Origin: Pseudomonas putida
Lineage (GTDB): Bacteria; Pseudomonadota; Gammaproteobacteria; Pseudomonadales; Pseudomonadaceae
Direction of reading: 5' to 3'
Length of the DNA stretch: 64,000 nt
Assembly: GCF_005080685.1 (NCBI RefSeq)
Contig: NZ_CP039371.1
Location: 5,828,001 to 5,892,000 of the forward strand
In this document: in pieces, positions 39,188 to 49,607 of the stretch
Layout: every line of letters begins with the position of its first letter
Numbering within the stretch: position 1 is the stretch's first letter
The notes under the pieces: model-generated
What the model saw: only the letters and a program-made list of their open reading frames with translations
What the model was told of the DNA's origin: nothing
Databases searched by the model: none
Program-made: the position numbers and the translations under genes

Positions 39188-40675
39188 ATGCTCAGATTCC
39201 TGCTCACCCTCCTGCTCCTGCTGCCCCTGGCAACCCAGGCCAGCGAGGGCGAATTCTTCCTCACCGCCAAGCCCGCCGAGCAAGCCCGCCTGCTCGAAGG
39301 CTGGGCGGCGCAACCCGATGCCGGACGCCTGGCGCTGCTTGAAAACCTGCGCCAGGGCCGCATCGCCGCGGACGACTCCCGCAAGGTGCGCCTGAACAAC
39401 CGCCTGCGCGGCCTGATCGACAACGCCCTGGCCAGCCATCAATTGCTCAGCGACGACAGCGCCGTGCGCCTCGCGGCTGCCCAGCAACTGCAAAAAAGTG
39501 CAAAACCCGCGCAGATGGCCTACCTCGACCGGCGCTTTGCCACTGAAACCGATCCCGCCGTGCACGCCGCCCTGAGCCTGGCCCTGGCCAACCTGCAACT
39601 GGGTGCCAGCGAACCTGCGGTGCGTCTGGCCGCCGTGCGCCTGCTCGGGGAAACCGGCGATCCGTTGGCACGTACCCGCCTCGAAGCGTTGCTGCAGGAC
39701 GGTGCCGAAACCGACGCCAACGTGCGAAGCGCCGCCGAGACCAGCCTCGCCCAGGTCAAACGCAAGCTGCTGTTCGGCGAACTGCTCGGGCAGGCCTTCA
39801 GCGGCCTGTCGCTGGGTTCGATCCTGCTGCTGGCGGCATTGGGCCTGGCCATCACCTTCGGCCTGCTCGGGGTGATCAACATGGCCCATGGCGAGATGCT
39901 CATGCTCGGCGCCTACAGCACCTACATGGTCCAGGTGCTGGTGCAGCGCTACGCCCCCGGCGCCATCGAGTTCTACCCACTGATCGCCCTGCCGGTGGCC
40001 TTCACCGTCAGCGCCGGGGTCGGCATGGCGCTGGAGCGCACCATCATTCGCCACCTGTATGGCCGCCCGCTGGAAACCCTGCTGGCGACCTGGGGCATCA
40101 GCCTGATCCTGATCCAGGCCATCCGCTTGCTGTTCGGCGCGCAGAACGTCGAGGTCAGCAACCCGGCCTGGCTGTCCGGCGGTATCCAGCTGTTGCCCAA
40201 CCTGGTGCTGCCCTACAGCCGCCTGGTGATCATCGGCTTCGCCCTGGCCGTGGTGGTGCTGACCTGGCTGCTGCTCAACCGCACACGACTGGGCCTGAAC
40301 GTGCGCGCGGTGACCCAAAACCGCAACATGGCCGCCTGCTGCGGCGTGTCCACCGGCCGCGTCGACATGCTCGCCTTCGGCCTCGGCTCAGGCATCGCCG
40401 GACTCGGCGGCGTGGCCCTGAGCCAGGTCGGCAACGTCGGCCCGGACCTGGGCCAGAGCTACATCATCGACTCGTTCCTGGTGGTGGTGCTGGGCGGCGT
40501 CGGGCAACTGGCCGGCAGCCTGTGGGCAGCGTTCGGCCTGGGCATCGCCAACAAGCTGCTGGAGCCGCAGATCGGTGCGGTGCTTGGCAAGATCCTCATC
40601 CTTGCATTGATCATTCTGTTCATCCAGAAGCGACCGCAAGGCCTGTTCGCCCTCAAGGGACGGGTAATCGACTGA
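39188..40675 (+). CDS. urtB: Urea ABC transporter permease UrtB
   Basis: The product is 495 residues. A signal peptide and an Ala/Leu-rich N-terminal domain with HEAT-like repeats (about 20-200) precede a LivH-type permease domain (AALGLAITFGLLGVINMAHGE onward, shortened here). The extended N-terminus is characteristic of UrtB. It overlaps urtC by one base (TGATG). Confidence 0.95.
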   Translation: MLRFLLTLLLLLPLATQASEGEFFLTAKPAEQARLLEGWAAQPDAGRLALLENLRQGRIAADDSRKVRLNNRLRGLIDNALASHQLLSDDSAVRLAAAQQLQKSAKPAQMAYLDRRFATETDPAVHAALSLALANLQLGASEPAVRLAAVRLLGETGDPLARTRLEALLQDGAETDANVRSAAETSLAQVKRKLLFGELLGQAFSGLSLGSILLLAALGLAITFGLLGVINMAHGEMLMLGAYSTYMVQVLVQRYAPGAIEFYPLIALPVAFTVSAGVGMALERTIIRHLYGRPLETLLATWGISLILIQAIRLLFGAQNVEVSNPAWLSGGIQLLPNLVLPYSRLVIIGFALAVVVLTWLLLNRTRLGLNVRAVTQNRNMAACCGVSTGRVDMLAFGLGSGIAGLGGVALSQVGNVGPDLGQSYIIDSFLVVVLGGVGQLAGSLWAAFGLGIANKLLEPQIGAVLGKILILALIILFIQKRPQGLFALKGRVID

Positions 40676-41750
40676 TGAACCAGCCACTGCTTGTCACCGC
40701 TGCGCAAAAAGCCGGGCCGCGCCTGTCGCTGGCCGTCGGCGCCGTCGTCGTCCTGCTGCTGTTGGCCTTGCCGCTGCTGTCACTGCTGCCGGCGGACCAT
40801 GCCCTGCAGGTCTCGGCCTATACGCTGACCCTGATCGGCAAGGTTCTGTGCTACGCCATCGTGGCCCTGGCCCTGGATCTGGTCTGGGGTTATGCCGGGC
40901 TGCTCTCGCTCGGCCATGGCCTGTTCTTCGCCCTGGGCGGCTATGCCATGGGCATGTACCTGATGCGCCAGGCCGCAGGCGATGGCCTGCCTGGCTTCAT
41001 GACCTTCCTGTCGTGGACCGAATTGCCCTGGTACTGGGCCGGCACCCAGCACTTCGCCTGGGCCCTGTGCCTGGCGGTCCTGGCCCCTGGATTGCTGGCC
41101 CTGGTGTTCGGCTGGTTCGCCTTCCGCTCACGGATCAAGGGCGTGTATTTCTCGATCATGACCCAGGCCCTGACCTTCGCCGGCATGCTGCTGTTCTTCC
41201 GCAATGAGACCGGCTTCGGCGGCAACAATGGCTTCACCAGTTTCCGCAGCATCCTTGGCTTCGAGATTGCCGCGCCGGGCACCCGGGCGGTGCTGTTCAC
41301 GCTCACCGTCGGCCTGCTGCTGGCCAGCCTGTACCTGTGCTGGCGCCTGACCACCAGCAAGTTCGGGCGCCTGCTCACCGCTGTGCGCGACGCCGAGAAC
41401 CGCCTGATGTTCTGTGGCTACGACCCTCGTGGCTTCAAGCTGCTGGTATGGGTGCTGAGCGCCGTGCTGTGCGGCCTGGCCGGTGCCTTGTACGTGCCCC
41501 AGGTGGGCATCATCAACCCCAGCGAGATGTCGCCGACCAACTCCATCGAGGCCGCCGTGTGGGTGGCCCTCGGCGGGCGCGGCACGCTGATCGGTCCACT
41601 GCTGGGCGCAGGCCTGGTCAATGGCATGAAGAGCTGGTTCACCGTGGCCTTCCCGGAATTCTGGCTGTTCTTCCTCGGGGCCCTGTTCATCCTCGTCACG
41701 CTGTACCTGCCCAAGGGCGTTGTCGGCTTGCTGAAGAAAAGGAGCCAGCC

Positions 41751-41754
<4 letters not shown>
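40675..41754 (+). CDS. urtC: Urea ABC transporter permease UrtC
   Basis: The product is 359 residues, a LivM-type permease with about ten helices; GYAGLLSLGHGLFFALGGY is the family signature. It forms the urea channel with UrtB. The start overlaps the urtB stop and its own stop overlaps urtD (ATGA), so the genes are coupled. Confidence 0.95.
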
Positions 41755-42608
<854 letters not shown>

Positions 42609-42627
42609 TCAATACCAAGGACAAAAT

Positions 42628-43326
42628 ATGCTGAAAATCGACAGCCTGCACCAATACTACGGCGGCAGCCATATCCTGCGCGGCCTGTCCTTCGAGGCCA
42701 AGGTCGGCGAAGTGACCTGCCTGCTCGGACGCAACGGCGTCGGCAAGACCACCCTGCTGCGCTGCCTGATGGGCCTGGTGGCGGCCCGCGAAGGCAGCGT
42801 CGAATGGGAAGGCAAGCCGATCACCTCGCTCAAGCCGCAACAACGGGTCCATGCCGGCATCGCCTACGTGCCCCAGGGCCGCGAGATCTTCCCGCGCCTG
42901 ACCGTGGAAGAGAACCTGCTGATGGGCCTTTCGCGCTTCAGCGCCCGCGAGGCCCGTGAAGTCCCGGCCTTCATCTACGAGCTGTTCCCGGTACTGGAAC
43001 AGATGAAACAGCGCCGTGGTGGCGACCTCTCCGGCGGTCAGCAGCAACAGCTGGCGATCGGCCGCGCCCTGGCCAGCCGCCCCCGCCTGCTGATCCTCGA
43101 CGAACCCACCGAAGGCATCCAGCCATCGGTGATCAAGGAGATCGGCGCGGTCATCCGGCGCCTGGCCGAGCGTGGCGACATGGCCATCCTGCTGGTCGAG
43201 CAGTTCTACGACTTCGCCGAAGAGCTGGCCGACCAGTACCTGGTCATGGCCCGCGGCGAGATCGTCCAGCGTGGGCGCGGTGAAAACATGCAGGCCGAAG
43301 GTGTGCGCGGGCTGGTAACCATTTAA
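42628..43326 (+). CDS. urtE: Urea ABC transporter ATPase UrtE
   Basis: The product is 232 residues, a LivF-like ATPase with Walker A GRNGVGKTT, signature LSGGQQQQLAIGRAL and Walker B LLILDEPTEGIQP. The last is the UrtE-type sequence. It completes the urtABCDE transporter. No urease genes follow within the window. Confidence 0.95.
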   Translation: MLKIDSLHQYYGGSHILRGLSFEAKVGEVTCLLGRNGVGKTTLLRCLMGLVAAREGSVEWEGKPITSLKPQQRVHAGIAYVPQGREIFPRLTVEENLLMGLSRFSAREAREVPAFIYELFPVLEQMKQRRGGDLSGGQQQQLAIGRALASRPRLLILDEPTEGIQPSVIKEIGAVIRRLAERGDMAILLVEQFYDFAEELADQYLVMARGEIVQRGRGENMQAEGVRGLVTI

Positions 43327-43357
43327 TCTGCACCGATCGACCCTGTGAGACCCTGCA

Positions 43358-43873
43358 ATGAGCCACGACATCCGCGACGCCCAGCCCACCGACGTGCCGG
43401 GCATCCTCGACATCTACAACGACGCGGTGCGCAATACCACCGCGATCTGGAACGAAACGCCGGTGGACCTGGCCAACCGCCAGGCGTGGTTCGCCGCCCG
43501 CGCCGAACAGGGCTATCCGATCCTGGTGGCGGTCGATGACAGCGGCGTACTGGGCTATGCCTCGTTCGGCGACTGGCGGCCCTTCGAGGGCTTTCGCCTG
43601 ACCGTGGAGCACTCGGTGTACGTGCGTGACGACCAGCGCGGCAAGGGCCTGGGGCCGCTGTTGATGGCTGCGTTGATCGAGCGGGCGCGGGGCTGCGGCA
43701 AGCATGTGATGGTCGCGGCCATCGAAAGTGGCAATGCGGCGTCGGTGCGCCTGCATGAACGGCTGGGGTTCGTGATCACCGGGCAGATGCCGCAGGTGGG
43801 GGTGAAGTTCGGGCGCTGGCTGGATTTGACGCTCATGCAGTTGGTGTTGAATCCGGGGGCCGAGCCCGCTTGA
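43358..43873 (+). CDS. GNAT N-acetyltransferase of the phosphinothricin/methionine sulfoximine type
   Basis: The product is 171 residues. It begins IRDAQPTDVPGILDIYNDAV and carries the acetyl-CoA loop DDQRGKGLGPLLM and the conserved HERLGF motif. Similar enzymes acetylate phosphinothricin, methionine sulfoximine and methionine sulfone. It lies 31 bp after urtE, possibly in the same transcript, and is the last gene before the repeat array. Confidence 0.88.
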   Translation: MSHDIRDAQPTDVPGILDIYNDAVRNTTAIWNETPVDLANRQAWFAARAEQGYPILVAVDDSGVLGYASFGDWRPFEGFRLTVEHSVYVRDDQRGKGLGPLLMAALIERARGCGKHVMVAAIESGNAASVRLHERLGFVITGQMPQVGVKFGRWLDLTLMQLVLNPGAEPA

Positions 43874-45030
43874 ATGCTGCACTGCCTGCATCGGCCTCTT
43901 CGCGGGACAAGCCCGCTCCCACAAGTACCCCACTGAATCTGAAAATAGTGGGGTACCTGTGGGAGCCCGCTTGAATTCTCACTGCCTGCATCGGCCTCTT
44001 CGCGGGACAAGCCCGCTCCCACAAGTACCCCACTGAATCTGAAAATAGTGGGGTACCTGTGGGAGCCCGCTTGAATTCTCACTGCCTGCATCGGCCTCTT
44101 CGCGGGACAAGCCCGCTCCCACAAGTACCCCTCTGAATCTGAAAATAGTGGGGTACCTGTGGGAGCCCGCTTGAATTCTCACTGCCTGCATCGGCCTCTT
44201 CGCGGGACAAGCCCGCTCCCACAAGTACCCCACTGAATCTGAAAATAGTGGGGTACCTGTGGGAGCCCGCTTGAATTCTCACTGCCTGCATCGGCCTCTT
44301 CGCGGGACAAGCCCGCTCCCACAAGTACCCCACTGAATCTGAAAATAGTGGGGTACCTGTGGGAGCCCGCTTGAATTCTCACTGCCTGCATCGGCCTCTT
44401 CGCGGGACAAGCCCGCTCCCACAAGTACCCCACTGAATCTGAAAATAGTGGGGTACCTGTGGGAGCCCGCTTGAATTCTCACTGCCTGCATCGGCCTCTT
44501 CGCGGGACAAGCCCGCTCCCACAAGTACCCCACTGAATCTGAAAATAGTGGGGTACCTGTGGGAGCCCGCTTGAATTCTCACTGCCTGCACCGGCCTCTT
44601 CGCGGGACAAGCCCGCTCCCACAAGTACCCCACTGAATCTGAAAATAGTGGGGTACCTGTGGGAGCCCGCTTGAATGCTGCACTGCCTGCATCGGCCTCT
44701 TCGCGGGACAAGCCCGCTCCCACAAGTACCCCACTGAATCTGAAAATAGTGGGGTACCTGTGGGAGCCCGCTTGAATGCTGCACTGCCTGCATCGGCCTC
44801 TTCGCGGGACAAGCCCGCTCCCACAAGTACCCCACTGAATCTGAAAATAGTGGGGTACCTGTGGGAGCCCGCTTGAATGCTGCACTGCCTGCATCGGCCT
44901 CTTCGCGGGACAAGCCCGCTCCCACAAGTACCCCACTGAATCTGAAAATAGTGGGGTACCTGTGGGAGCCCGCTTGAATTCTCACTGCCTGCATCGGCCT
45001 CTTCGCGGGACAAGCCCGCTTGTATGGTTA

Positions 45031-45180
45031 GACTTGAAGGGGTGGTGGGACTAAATACCCGATTCTGACTGTTCGCAGCAGTACAGACCGTGGGAGACAT
45101 CGCCCCACCCCTTCCACCAAAGCGCCGATAAAGAATGCATCGTTTGCAAGCGACGATAGAAGCAAGCCAGCGCCTCTGGG
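45031..45180 (+). ncRNA. Candidate bridge RNA of the IS110 element
   Basis: Two successive stem-loops fill the left end. The first has a perfect 10-bp stem (45036-45045 GAAGGGGTGG with 45105-45114 CCACCCCTTC). Its internal loop holds ACCCGAT (45057-45063), similar to the left target GCCCGCT, a small hairpin (about 45065-45085) and GTGGGAG (45090-45096), an exact complement of the right target CTCCCAC. The second has an imperfect stem (45117-45125 with 45170-45179). Its loop holds AAGAAT (45131-45136), like the element's right end ATAGAAT, and ATAGAAG (45156-45162), nearly complementary to the left end CTTGTAT. This is the layout known for IS110 bridge RNAs. RNA ends are not defined. Confidence 0.7.
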
Positions 45181-45224
45181 TGAAACCCCTTCAAGCCGAA
45201 AAACCATAACGTGAGGAGCCGCCC

Positions 45225-46179
45225 ATGGCAATGCAGGTAAGCAAGTTGATCATGGGGGGTGGATGTCGCGAAAGTAGAACTGGTTATCCATCACGATGAT
45301 CGTGATGAGATCATCAGGCTGAAAAATTCCAAACTCGAAATCAAAAGGTGGCTGAAGCAGCAGCCTCTCAATACTGCTATCGCAGTTGAAGCAACCAATG
45401 TCTATCACCTGGACTTGGTCGAGCTGGCCCATCACCTGGGTTTTGAGGTTTATGTCATTGATGGCTTTCAACTCAGCAACTACAGAAAAAGTGTCGGTGG
45501 GCGGGTAAAAACCGATCCGTCTGATGCTCGGTTGCTGTCCCGTTTTCTGAAAAACGAAGGTGAGGACCTCCGCCCTTGGAGCCCGCCTCCTGCTGTCTAC
45601 AGCAAGCTTCAGAGTCTCCTTCGGCGCAGAGCCAGATTGGTGACTGCTCGCACGGCTATGACTCAAAGCTGGGCGAATGAAAGCCTTTTGAAAACCGCCT
45701 TCGAGACCTTCTTAAAGTCGATAGATCGACTGGATCAATTGATCCAAAAGAAGATTAAAGAAGTACTCCGAGAGGCTGGGCTGCACGAGCAAGTCGCTCG
45801 CTGCCAGGCGGTAGAGGGTATTGGTTTTCTCACCGCCACCGCGTTGGTGATGGCTTTTATGAGGGGCGAATTCAAAAGCAGTGACTCGTACATTGCATTC
45901 TTGGGAATGGATCTGCGAGTGAGTGATTCCGGACAAAAGAATGGACGCCGCCGCCTCACCAAGCGAGGTTGTTCAGAAATTCGTCGCTTATTGCATAACG
46001 CTGCGATGGCTGCCAGCAGATCGGCTGCCTGGAGAGGGTTTTACGAACAGCATCGGAGCACAGGTAAAGCCACAACCCAAGCTTTAGTAATCCTGGCAAG
46101 AAAGCTTGCGCGGGTAGCATTCGCCCTGATGAAAAATCAGGACGAATACGTCACAAAAGGCGGGAAATTGGTTTGCTGA
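45225..46179 (+). pseudogene. IS110-family DEDD transposase with a frameshift near its start
   Basis: The main frame codes about 306 residues from GTG 45259, with the DEDD catalytic residues (DVAK, AVEATNVYH, KTDPSDARLL) and the C-terminal serine region (GIGFLTATALVMA, SDSGQKNGRRRLTKRG). The natural start is probably ATG 45225, which has GGAG 9 bp upstream and reads MAMQVSKLIMG. That frame joins the rest only if the six-G run at 45254-45259 were five (MG then VDVAKVEL). As written the ATG frame soon ends, and the GTG has no ribosome site and would place the first catalytic Asp at residue 2. The copy is probably inactive, or the run is mis-called. Confidence 0.85.
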
Positions 46180-46779
46180 AAACCATAGAATCTCCCACAA
46201 GTACCCCTCTGAATCTGAAAATAGTGGGGTACCTGTGGGAGCCCGCTTGAATTCTCACTGCCTGCACCGGCCTCTTCGCGGGACACGCCCGCTCCCACAA
46301 GTACCCCACTGAATCTGAAAATAGTGGGGTACCTGTGGGAGCCCGCTTAAATTCTCACTGCCTGCACCGGCCTCTTCGCGGGACACGCCCGCTCCCACAA
46401 GTACCCCACTGAATCTGAAAATAGTGGGGTACCTGTGGGAGCCCGCTTGAATTCTCACTGCCTGCACCGGCCTCTTCGCGGGACAAGCCCGCTCACAAGT
46501 ACCCCACTGAATCTGAAAATAGTGGGGTACCTGTGGGAGCCCGCTTGAATTCTCACTGCCTGCACCGGCCTCTTCGCGGGACAAGCCCGCTCCCACAAGT
46601 ACCCCTCTGAATCTGAAAATAGTGGGGTACCTGTGGGAGCCCGCTTGAATTCTCACTGCCTGCACCGGCCTCTTCGCGGGACAAGCCCGCTCCCACAAGT
46701 ACCCCACTGAATCTGAAAATAGTGGGGTACCTGTGGGAGCGGGCTTGTCCCGCGAAGAGGCCGGTGCAGGCAAACAAAT

Positions 46780-47085
46780 TTACATCTGGGTGAACCGCCC
46801 CAGGCGCTGGCGCAACATGCTGTTCTCGTGACGCAACTGCTGCACCTCCTGCAGCAACTCGAGGGCCAGCGCCACACCTTCCCATTCGAGCTCCAGCTCC
46901 TGGTGCAACTTCGCCGCGCGCTTGGCCACGAGCGGCGCCTGATCGTCGAACAGCCAGTCTTCCGGCGTTCGCCCCAACGGTTCGACGATCCCGTGCTCGA
47001 CGATCTCGATCACGTAGTCAGCCGTGATATCGGCTTCCTGACAAAGGGTACGCATGTCCAGTTGAACGATCAGGGTGCTGCTCAT
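46780..47085 (-). CDS. cbpM: Chaperone modulator CbpM
   Basis: The product is 101 residues with a MerR-like N-terminal fold (MRTLCQEADITADYVIEIVEHGIVEP, abbreviated here by position 13-38) and a C-terminal coiled coil (LLQEVQQLRHENSMLRQRL). CbpM inhibits CbpA by binding its J domain. The ATG at 47085 is 9 bp after GGAG; GTG 47091, overlapping the cbpA stop, is an alternative. It is directly downstream of cbpA. Confidence 0.92.
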   Translation of the reverse strand: MSSTLIVQLDMRTLCQEADITADYVIEIVEHGIVEPLGRTPEDWLFDDQAPLVAKRAAKLHQELELEWEGVALALELLQEVQQLRHENSMLRQRLGRFTQM

Positions 47086-47087
47086 GG

Positions 47088-48044
47088 TCACTTACTCCAT
47101 TGTGTCCTCGGATCGAACGCAGCCTTCTCCGAAAGCTTGGTCCACAGTTCGCGGGCAGACTCGTCTGAAGTCGGCGGCATCACCACCTTCAACTGCGCGT
47201 AGAGGTTGCCACGTTCGCCTTTCTTGTTGGCCAGGCCCATGCCTGGCACCCGCAGGCGCTGGCCGCTCTGGCTGTCGGGGCGGATGGTCAGGTTGATCTT
47301 GCCGGTCAGGGTCGGCACGGCCACCTTGGTGCCCAACGCGGCCTCCCACGGTGCCAGCGGTACCGTGATGATCAGGTCATGACCTTCGACATCGAACAGC
47401 GGATGCGGTGCCATGCGGATGGTCAGGAACAGGTCGCCATTGGCCCCGCCGCCAACGCCCGGAGCGCCCTGGCCCTTGAGGCGAATACGCTCGCCATCGG
47501 TAACCCCGGCGGGGATCTTCACGTTCAGGGTCTTGGTGGTGAAACCGGTACGCTGGCCAGCGGCGTTGGTCTGCGGCACCTGGAAGCTAATCTGCTTGGA
47601 TTCCTTGTTGAGGGTTTCCTCGAGGAAAATCGCCAGTTCCAGTTCCACGTCCTGCCCCCGCCTGCCGGCACTGCGTTGTTGACCACGCCCACCGCCGAAC
47701 GGATTGCCGCCACGTGCGCCGAAGATCGAGCTGAAGAAATCCGAAAAGTCGCCGCCTTCGAAGCCGCCGCCCGCGCCGCCTCGGCTCTCCCAGCCCGGCG
47801 GGGCCTGGAAGGGCCGACCGTGCTGGCCGCCGTACTTGCGGATCTCGTCGAACTCAGCGCGCTTTTCGGCATCGCTCAGCACTTCGTAGGCCTCGTTGGC
47901 CTCCTTGAATTTCTCCTCGGCGTCACGCTCTTTGCTGACGTCGGGGTGATACTTGCGCGCAAGCTTGCGGTAGGCGGTCTTGATCGCCTTCTCGTCCGCC
48001 GTGGGCTCTACGCCAAGTATCTTGTAATAGTCTTTGAAGTCCAT
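47088..48044 (-). CDS. cbpA: Curved DNA-binding protein / DnaJ-type co-chaperone CbpA
   Basis: The product is 318 residues: J domain (1-70) with HPD at 33-35, a Gly/Phe-rich linker (about 73-130) and two C-terminal substrate-binding domains ([21 protein letters not shown]). There is no zinc-finger region, as expected for CbpA rather than DnaJ. It stimulates Hsp70 ATPase activity and binds curved DNA in stationary phase. It is coupled to cbpM and divergent from an Hsp70-like gene. Confidence 0.95.
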   Translation of the reverse strand: MDFKDYYKILGVEPTADEKAIKTAYRKLARKYHPDVSKERDAEEKFKEANEAYEVLSDAEKRAEFDEIRKYGGQHGRPFQAPPGWESRGGAGGGFEGGDFSDFFSSIFGARGGNPFGGGRGQQRSAGRRGQDVELELAIFLEETLNKESKQISFQVPQTNAAGQRTGFTTKTLNVKIPAGVTDGERIRLKGQGAPGVGGGANGDLFLTIRMAPHPLFDVEGHDLIITVPLAPWEAALGTKVAVPTLTGKINLTIRPDSQSGQRLRVPGMGLANKKGERGNLYAQLKVVMPPTSDESARELWTKLSEKAAFDPRTQWSK

Positions 48045-48146
48045 CTACGGAACACCCGTGTGAATTTGCATGTTGCATCTGAAGATAAGGGCCAAGCATA
48101 GCCTTTCAAGGTTCGCTTGGCTTTGTCTTGGGGCAGACGACCGGTC

Positions 48147-48174
48147 TTGATTCTGTAGCCAACTGGCATACACT
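48147..48174 (+). promoter_or_regulatory. Possible sigma-70 promoter of the Hsp70-like gene
   Basis: TTGATT (48147-48152) and TACACT (48169-48174) are 16 bp apart, 33 bp upstream of the start codon, in the 163-bp cbpA/Hsp70 divergent region. Both hexamers are imperfect. Confidence 0.42.
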
Positions 48175-48207
48175 GCGCGGCCGTTTTGCCTTCGGAAGCT
48201 TTTTCCC

Positions 48208-49479
48208 ATGTCTGACGTATCCCCGGCCCGCGCCCTGGGCATCGACTTCGGCACCTCCAACTCCACGGTCGGCTGGCACCGCCCTGGCAGCGAGTCGCTG
48301 ATTGCCCTGGAAGACGGCAAGATCACCCTGCCCTCGGTGGTCTTCTTCAACATCGAGGAGCGTCGTCCGGTCTATGGCCGCCTGGCCCTGCATGAATACC
48401 TCGAGGGCTACGAAGGCCGCCTGATGCGCTCGCTCAAGAGCCTGCTGGGGTCCAAGCTGATCAAGCACGACACCAGCGTGCTGGGCAGCGCCTTGCCATT
48501 CAAGGACCTGCTGGGGATGTTCATCGGCGAGCTGAAAAAGCGCGCCGAGGCCGCCGCCGAGCGCAGCTTCGACCAGGTCGTGCTGGGTCGCCCGGTGTTC
48601 TTCGTCGACGAAGACCCGGCCGCCGACCAGGAGGCCGAGGACACCCTGGCAGACGTGGCGCGCAAGATCGGCTTCAAGGACGTGTCGTTCCAGTACGAGC
48701 CGATTGCCGCGGCGTTCGACTACGAGTCGGGCATCAGCCGTGAAGAACTGGTGCTCATCGTCGATATCGGCGGGGGTACCTCGGACTTTACCCTGATCCG
48801 CCTTTCGCCCGAGCGCCATCAAGTGGCCGAGCGCCAGAGCGACATCCTCGCCACTGGCGGCGTGCACATTGGTGGTACCGACTTCGACAAGCAGCTGAGC
48901 CTGCAGGGCGTGATGCCGCTGTTCGGCTATGGCAGCCGGATGAAGAGCGGTGCGTTGATGCCCACCAGCTACCACCTGAACCTGGCTACCTGGCACACCA
49001 TCAACGCCCTGTACGGGCAGAAATCGCAGTTGGCCCTGGGCAGCATGCGCTACGACATCGAGGACACCCAGGGTATCGACCGTCTGTTCAAGTTGATCGA
49101 ACAGCGCGCAGGGCACTGGCTGGCGATGGAAGTGGAAGCCAGCAAGATCGAGCTGACCGAACAGCCGAGCCGCAACATCGACCTGGGCCGGGTCGAGCCG
49201 GCCCTGGCCGCGGAACTGACCCGGGTGCTGTTCGAGGAAGCCATCGAGGGGCTGCTGCAGCGTGTGCGCGGCAGCGTGAGCGAGCTGCTGGCCAAGGCCG
49301 GCGTGAGCCAGACCCAGGTCGACACGGTGTTCTTCACCGGTGGTTCGAGCGGGATCCCGGCGCTGCGCAACAGCGTGGCGGCGATGCTGCCGAATGCGCG
49401 GCATGTCGAAGGCAACATCTTCGGCAGCATCGGCAGCGGGTTGGCGATCGAGGCGCGCAAGCGGTACGGGGCGGTCTGA
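48208..49479 (+). CDS. yegD: Hsp70-family protein, YegD type
   Basis: The product is 423 residues, only the actin-like ATPase part of Hsp70. Nucleotide-binding motifs are LGIDFGTSNSTVGW (phosphate 1), VDIGGGTSDFTLIRL (phosphate 2) and FFTGGSSGIPALR (adenosine). The DnaK substrate-binding domain and lid are missing, which is normal for YegD. Cellular role is poorly known. Its location opposite cbpA suggests a link with that co-chaperone, but this is only context. Confidence 0.9.
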   Translation: MSDVSPARALGIDFGTSNSTVGWHRPGSESLIALEDGKITLPSVVFFNIEERRPVYGRLALHEYLEGYEGRLMRSLKSLLGSKLIKHDTSVLGSALPFKDLLGMFIGELKKRAEAAAERSFDQVVLGRPVFFVDEDPAADQEAEDTLADVARKIGFKDVSFQYEPIAAAFDYESGISREELVLIVDIGGGTSDFTLIRLSPERHQVAERQSDILATGGVHIGGTDFDKQLSLQGVMPLFGYGSRMKSGALMPTSYHLNLATWHTINALYGQKSQLALGSMRYDIEDTQGIDRLFKLIEQRAGHWLAMEVEASKIELTEQPSRNIDLGRVEPALAAELTRVLFEEAIEGLLQRVRGSVSELLAKAGVSQTQVDTVFFTGGSSGIPALRNSVAAMLPNARHVEGNIFGSIGSGLAIEARKRYGAV

Positions 49480-49498
49480 TAGTGTGCGACTGACTGCA

Positions 49499-49600
49499 CT
49501 GGCCTCGTTGCGGGTAAACCCGCGCCTACAGGATCTGCGCCGGTTTCGTGGGCGGTGCTACCCGTGTAGGAGCGGGCTTGCCCGCGAAAGGGCCGGTACA
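49499..49600. repeat. Inverted REP pair after yegD
   Basis: GGCCTCGTTGCGGGTAAACC (49501) and GAGCGGGCTTGCCCGCGAAA (49570) face each other between two convergent genes. Confidence 0.82.
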
Positions 49601-49607
49601 GACAGAC

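Larger units (their letters stand above)
45021..46193 (+). mobile_element. IS110-family insertion sequence inserted in a REP hairpin
   Basis: Array sequence stops at ...AAGCCCGCT (45020) and resumes with CTCCCACAAG at 46192, so both ends carry a CT dinucleotide, the recombination core known for IS110-type elements. The element is about 1.17 kb with one long non-coding left end (about 200 bp) and a very short right end (14 bp after the transposase stop). Subterminal inverted repeats TATGGTT (45023-45029) and AACCATA (46181-46187) are visible. There is no target duplication beyond CT. The target REP half-site is GCCCG-CT-CCCAC. Confidence 0.9.
43883..46770. repeat. Tandem array of about 17 units of roughly 100 bp, interrupted by an IS
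   Basis: Units start at 43883, 43983, 44083, 44183, 44283, 44383, 44483, 44583, 44684, 44785, 44886 and 44986 (split by the IS), then 46259, 46359, 46459, 46557 and 46657. Each contains a REP hairpin (GCGGGACAAGCCCGC flanked by GGCCTCTT and TCCCAC), then a second palindrome AAGTACCCCACT...AGTGGGGTACCT with a 14-base centre, then GTGGGAGCCCGCTTGAA. Only the last unit ends in a complete inverted REP (46731-46770), suggesting growth from an ordinary REP pair. Units are nearly identical, differing by single bases (ATCGG/ACCGG, CCCCACTG/CCCCTCTG, ACAAG/ACACG) and by two linker forms. No convincing gene lies inside. Confidence 0.96.

Noticed and set aside
43555..45100. Repeating reading frames (MGYLWERACPAKRP...) in the tandem array
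   Set aside because: They arise because the 100-bp unit opens different frames in turn; they change with each unit and lack ribosome sites.
43883..46770. CRISPR-like array
   Set aside because: There are no distinct spacers: the whole unit of about 100 bp repeats, and it consists of REP and a second palindrome. No cas genes are near.
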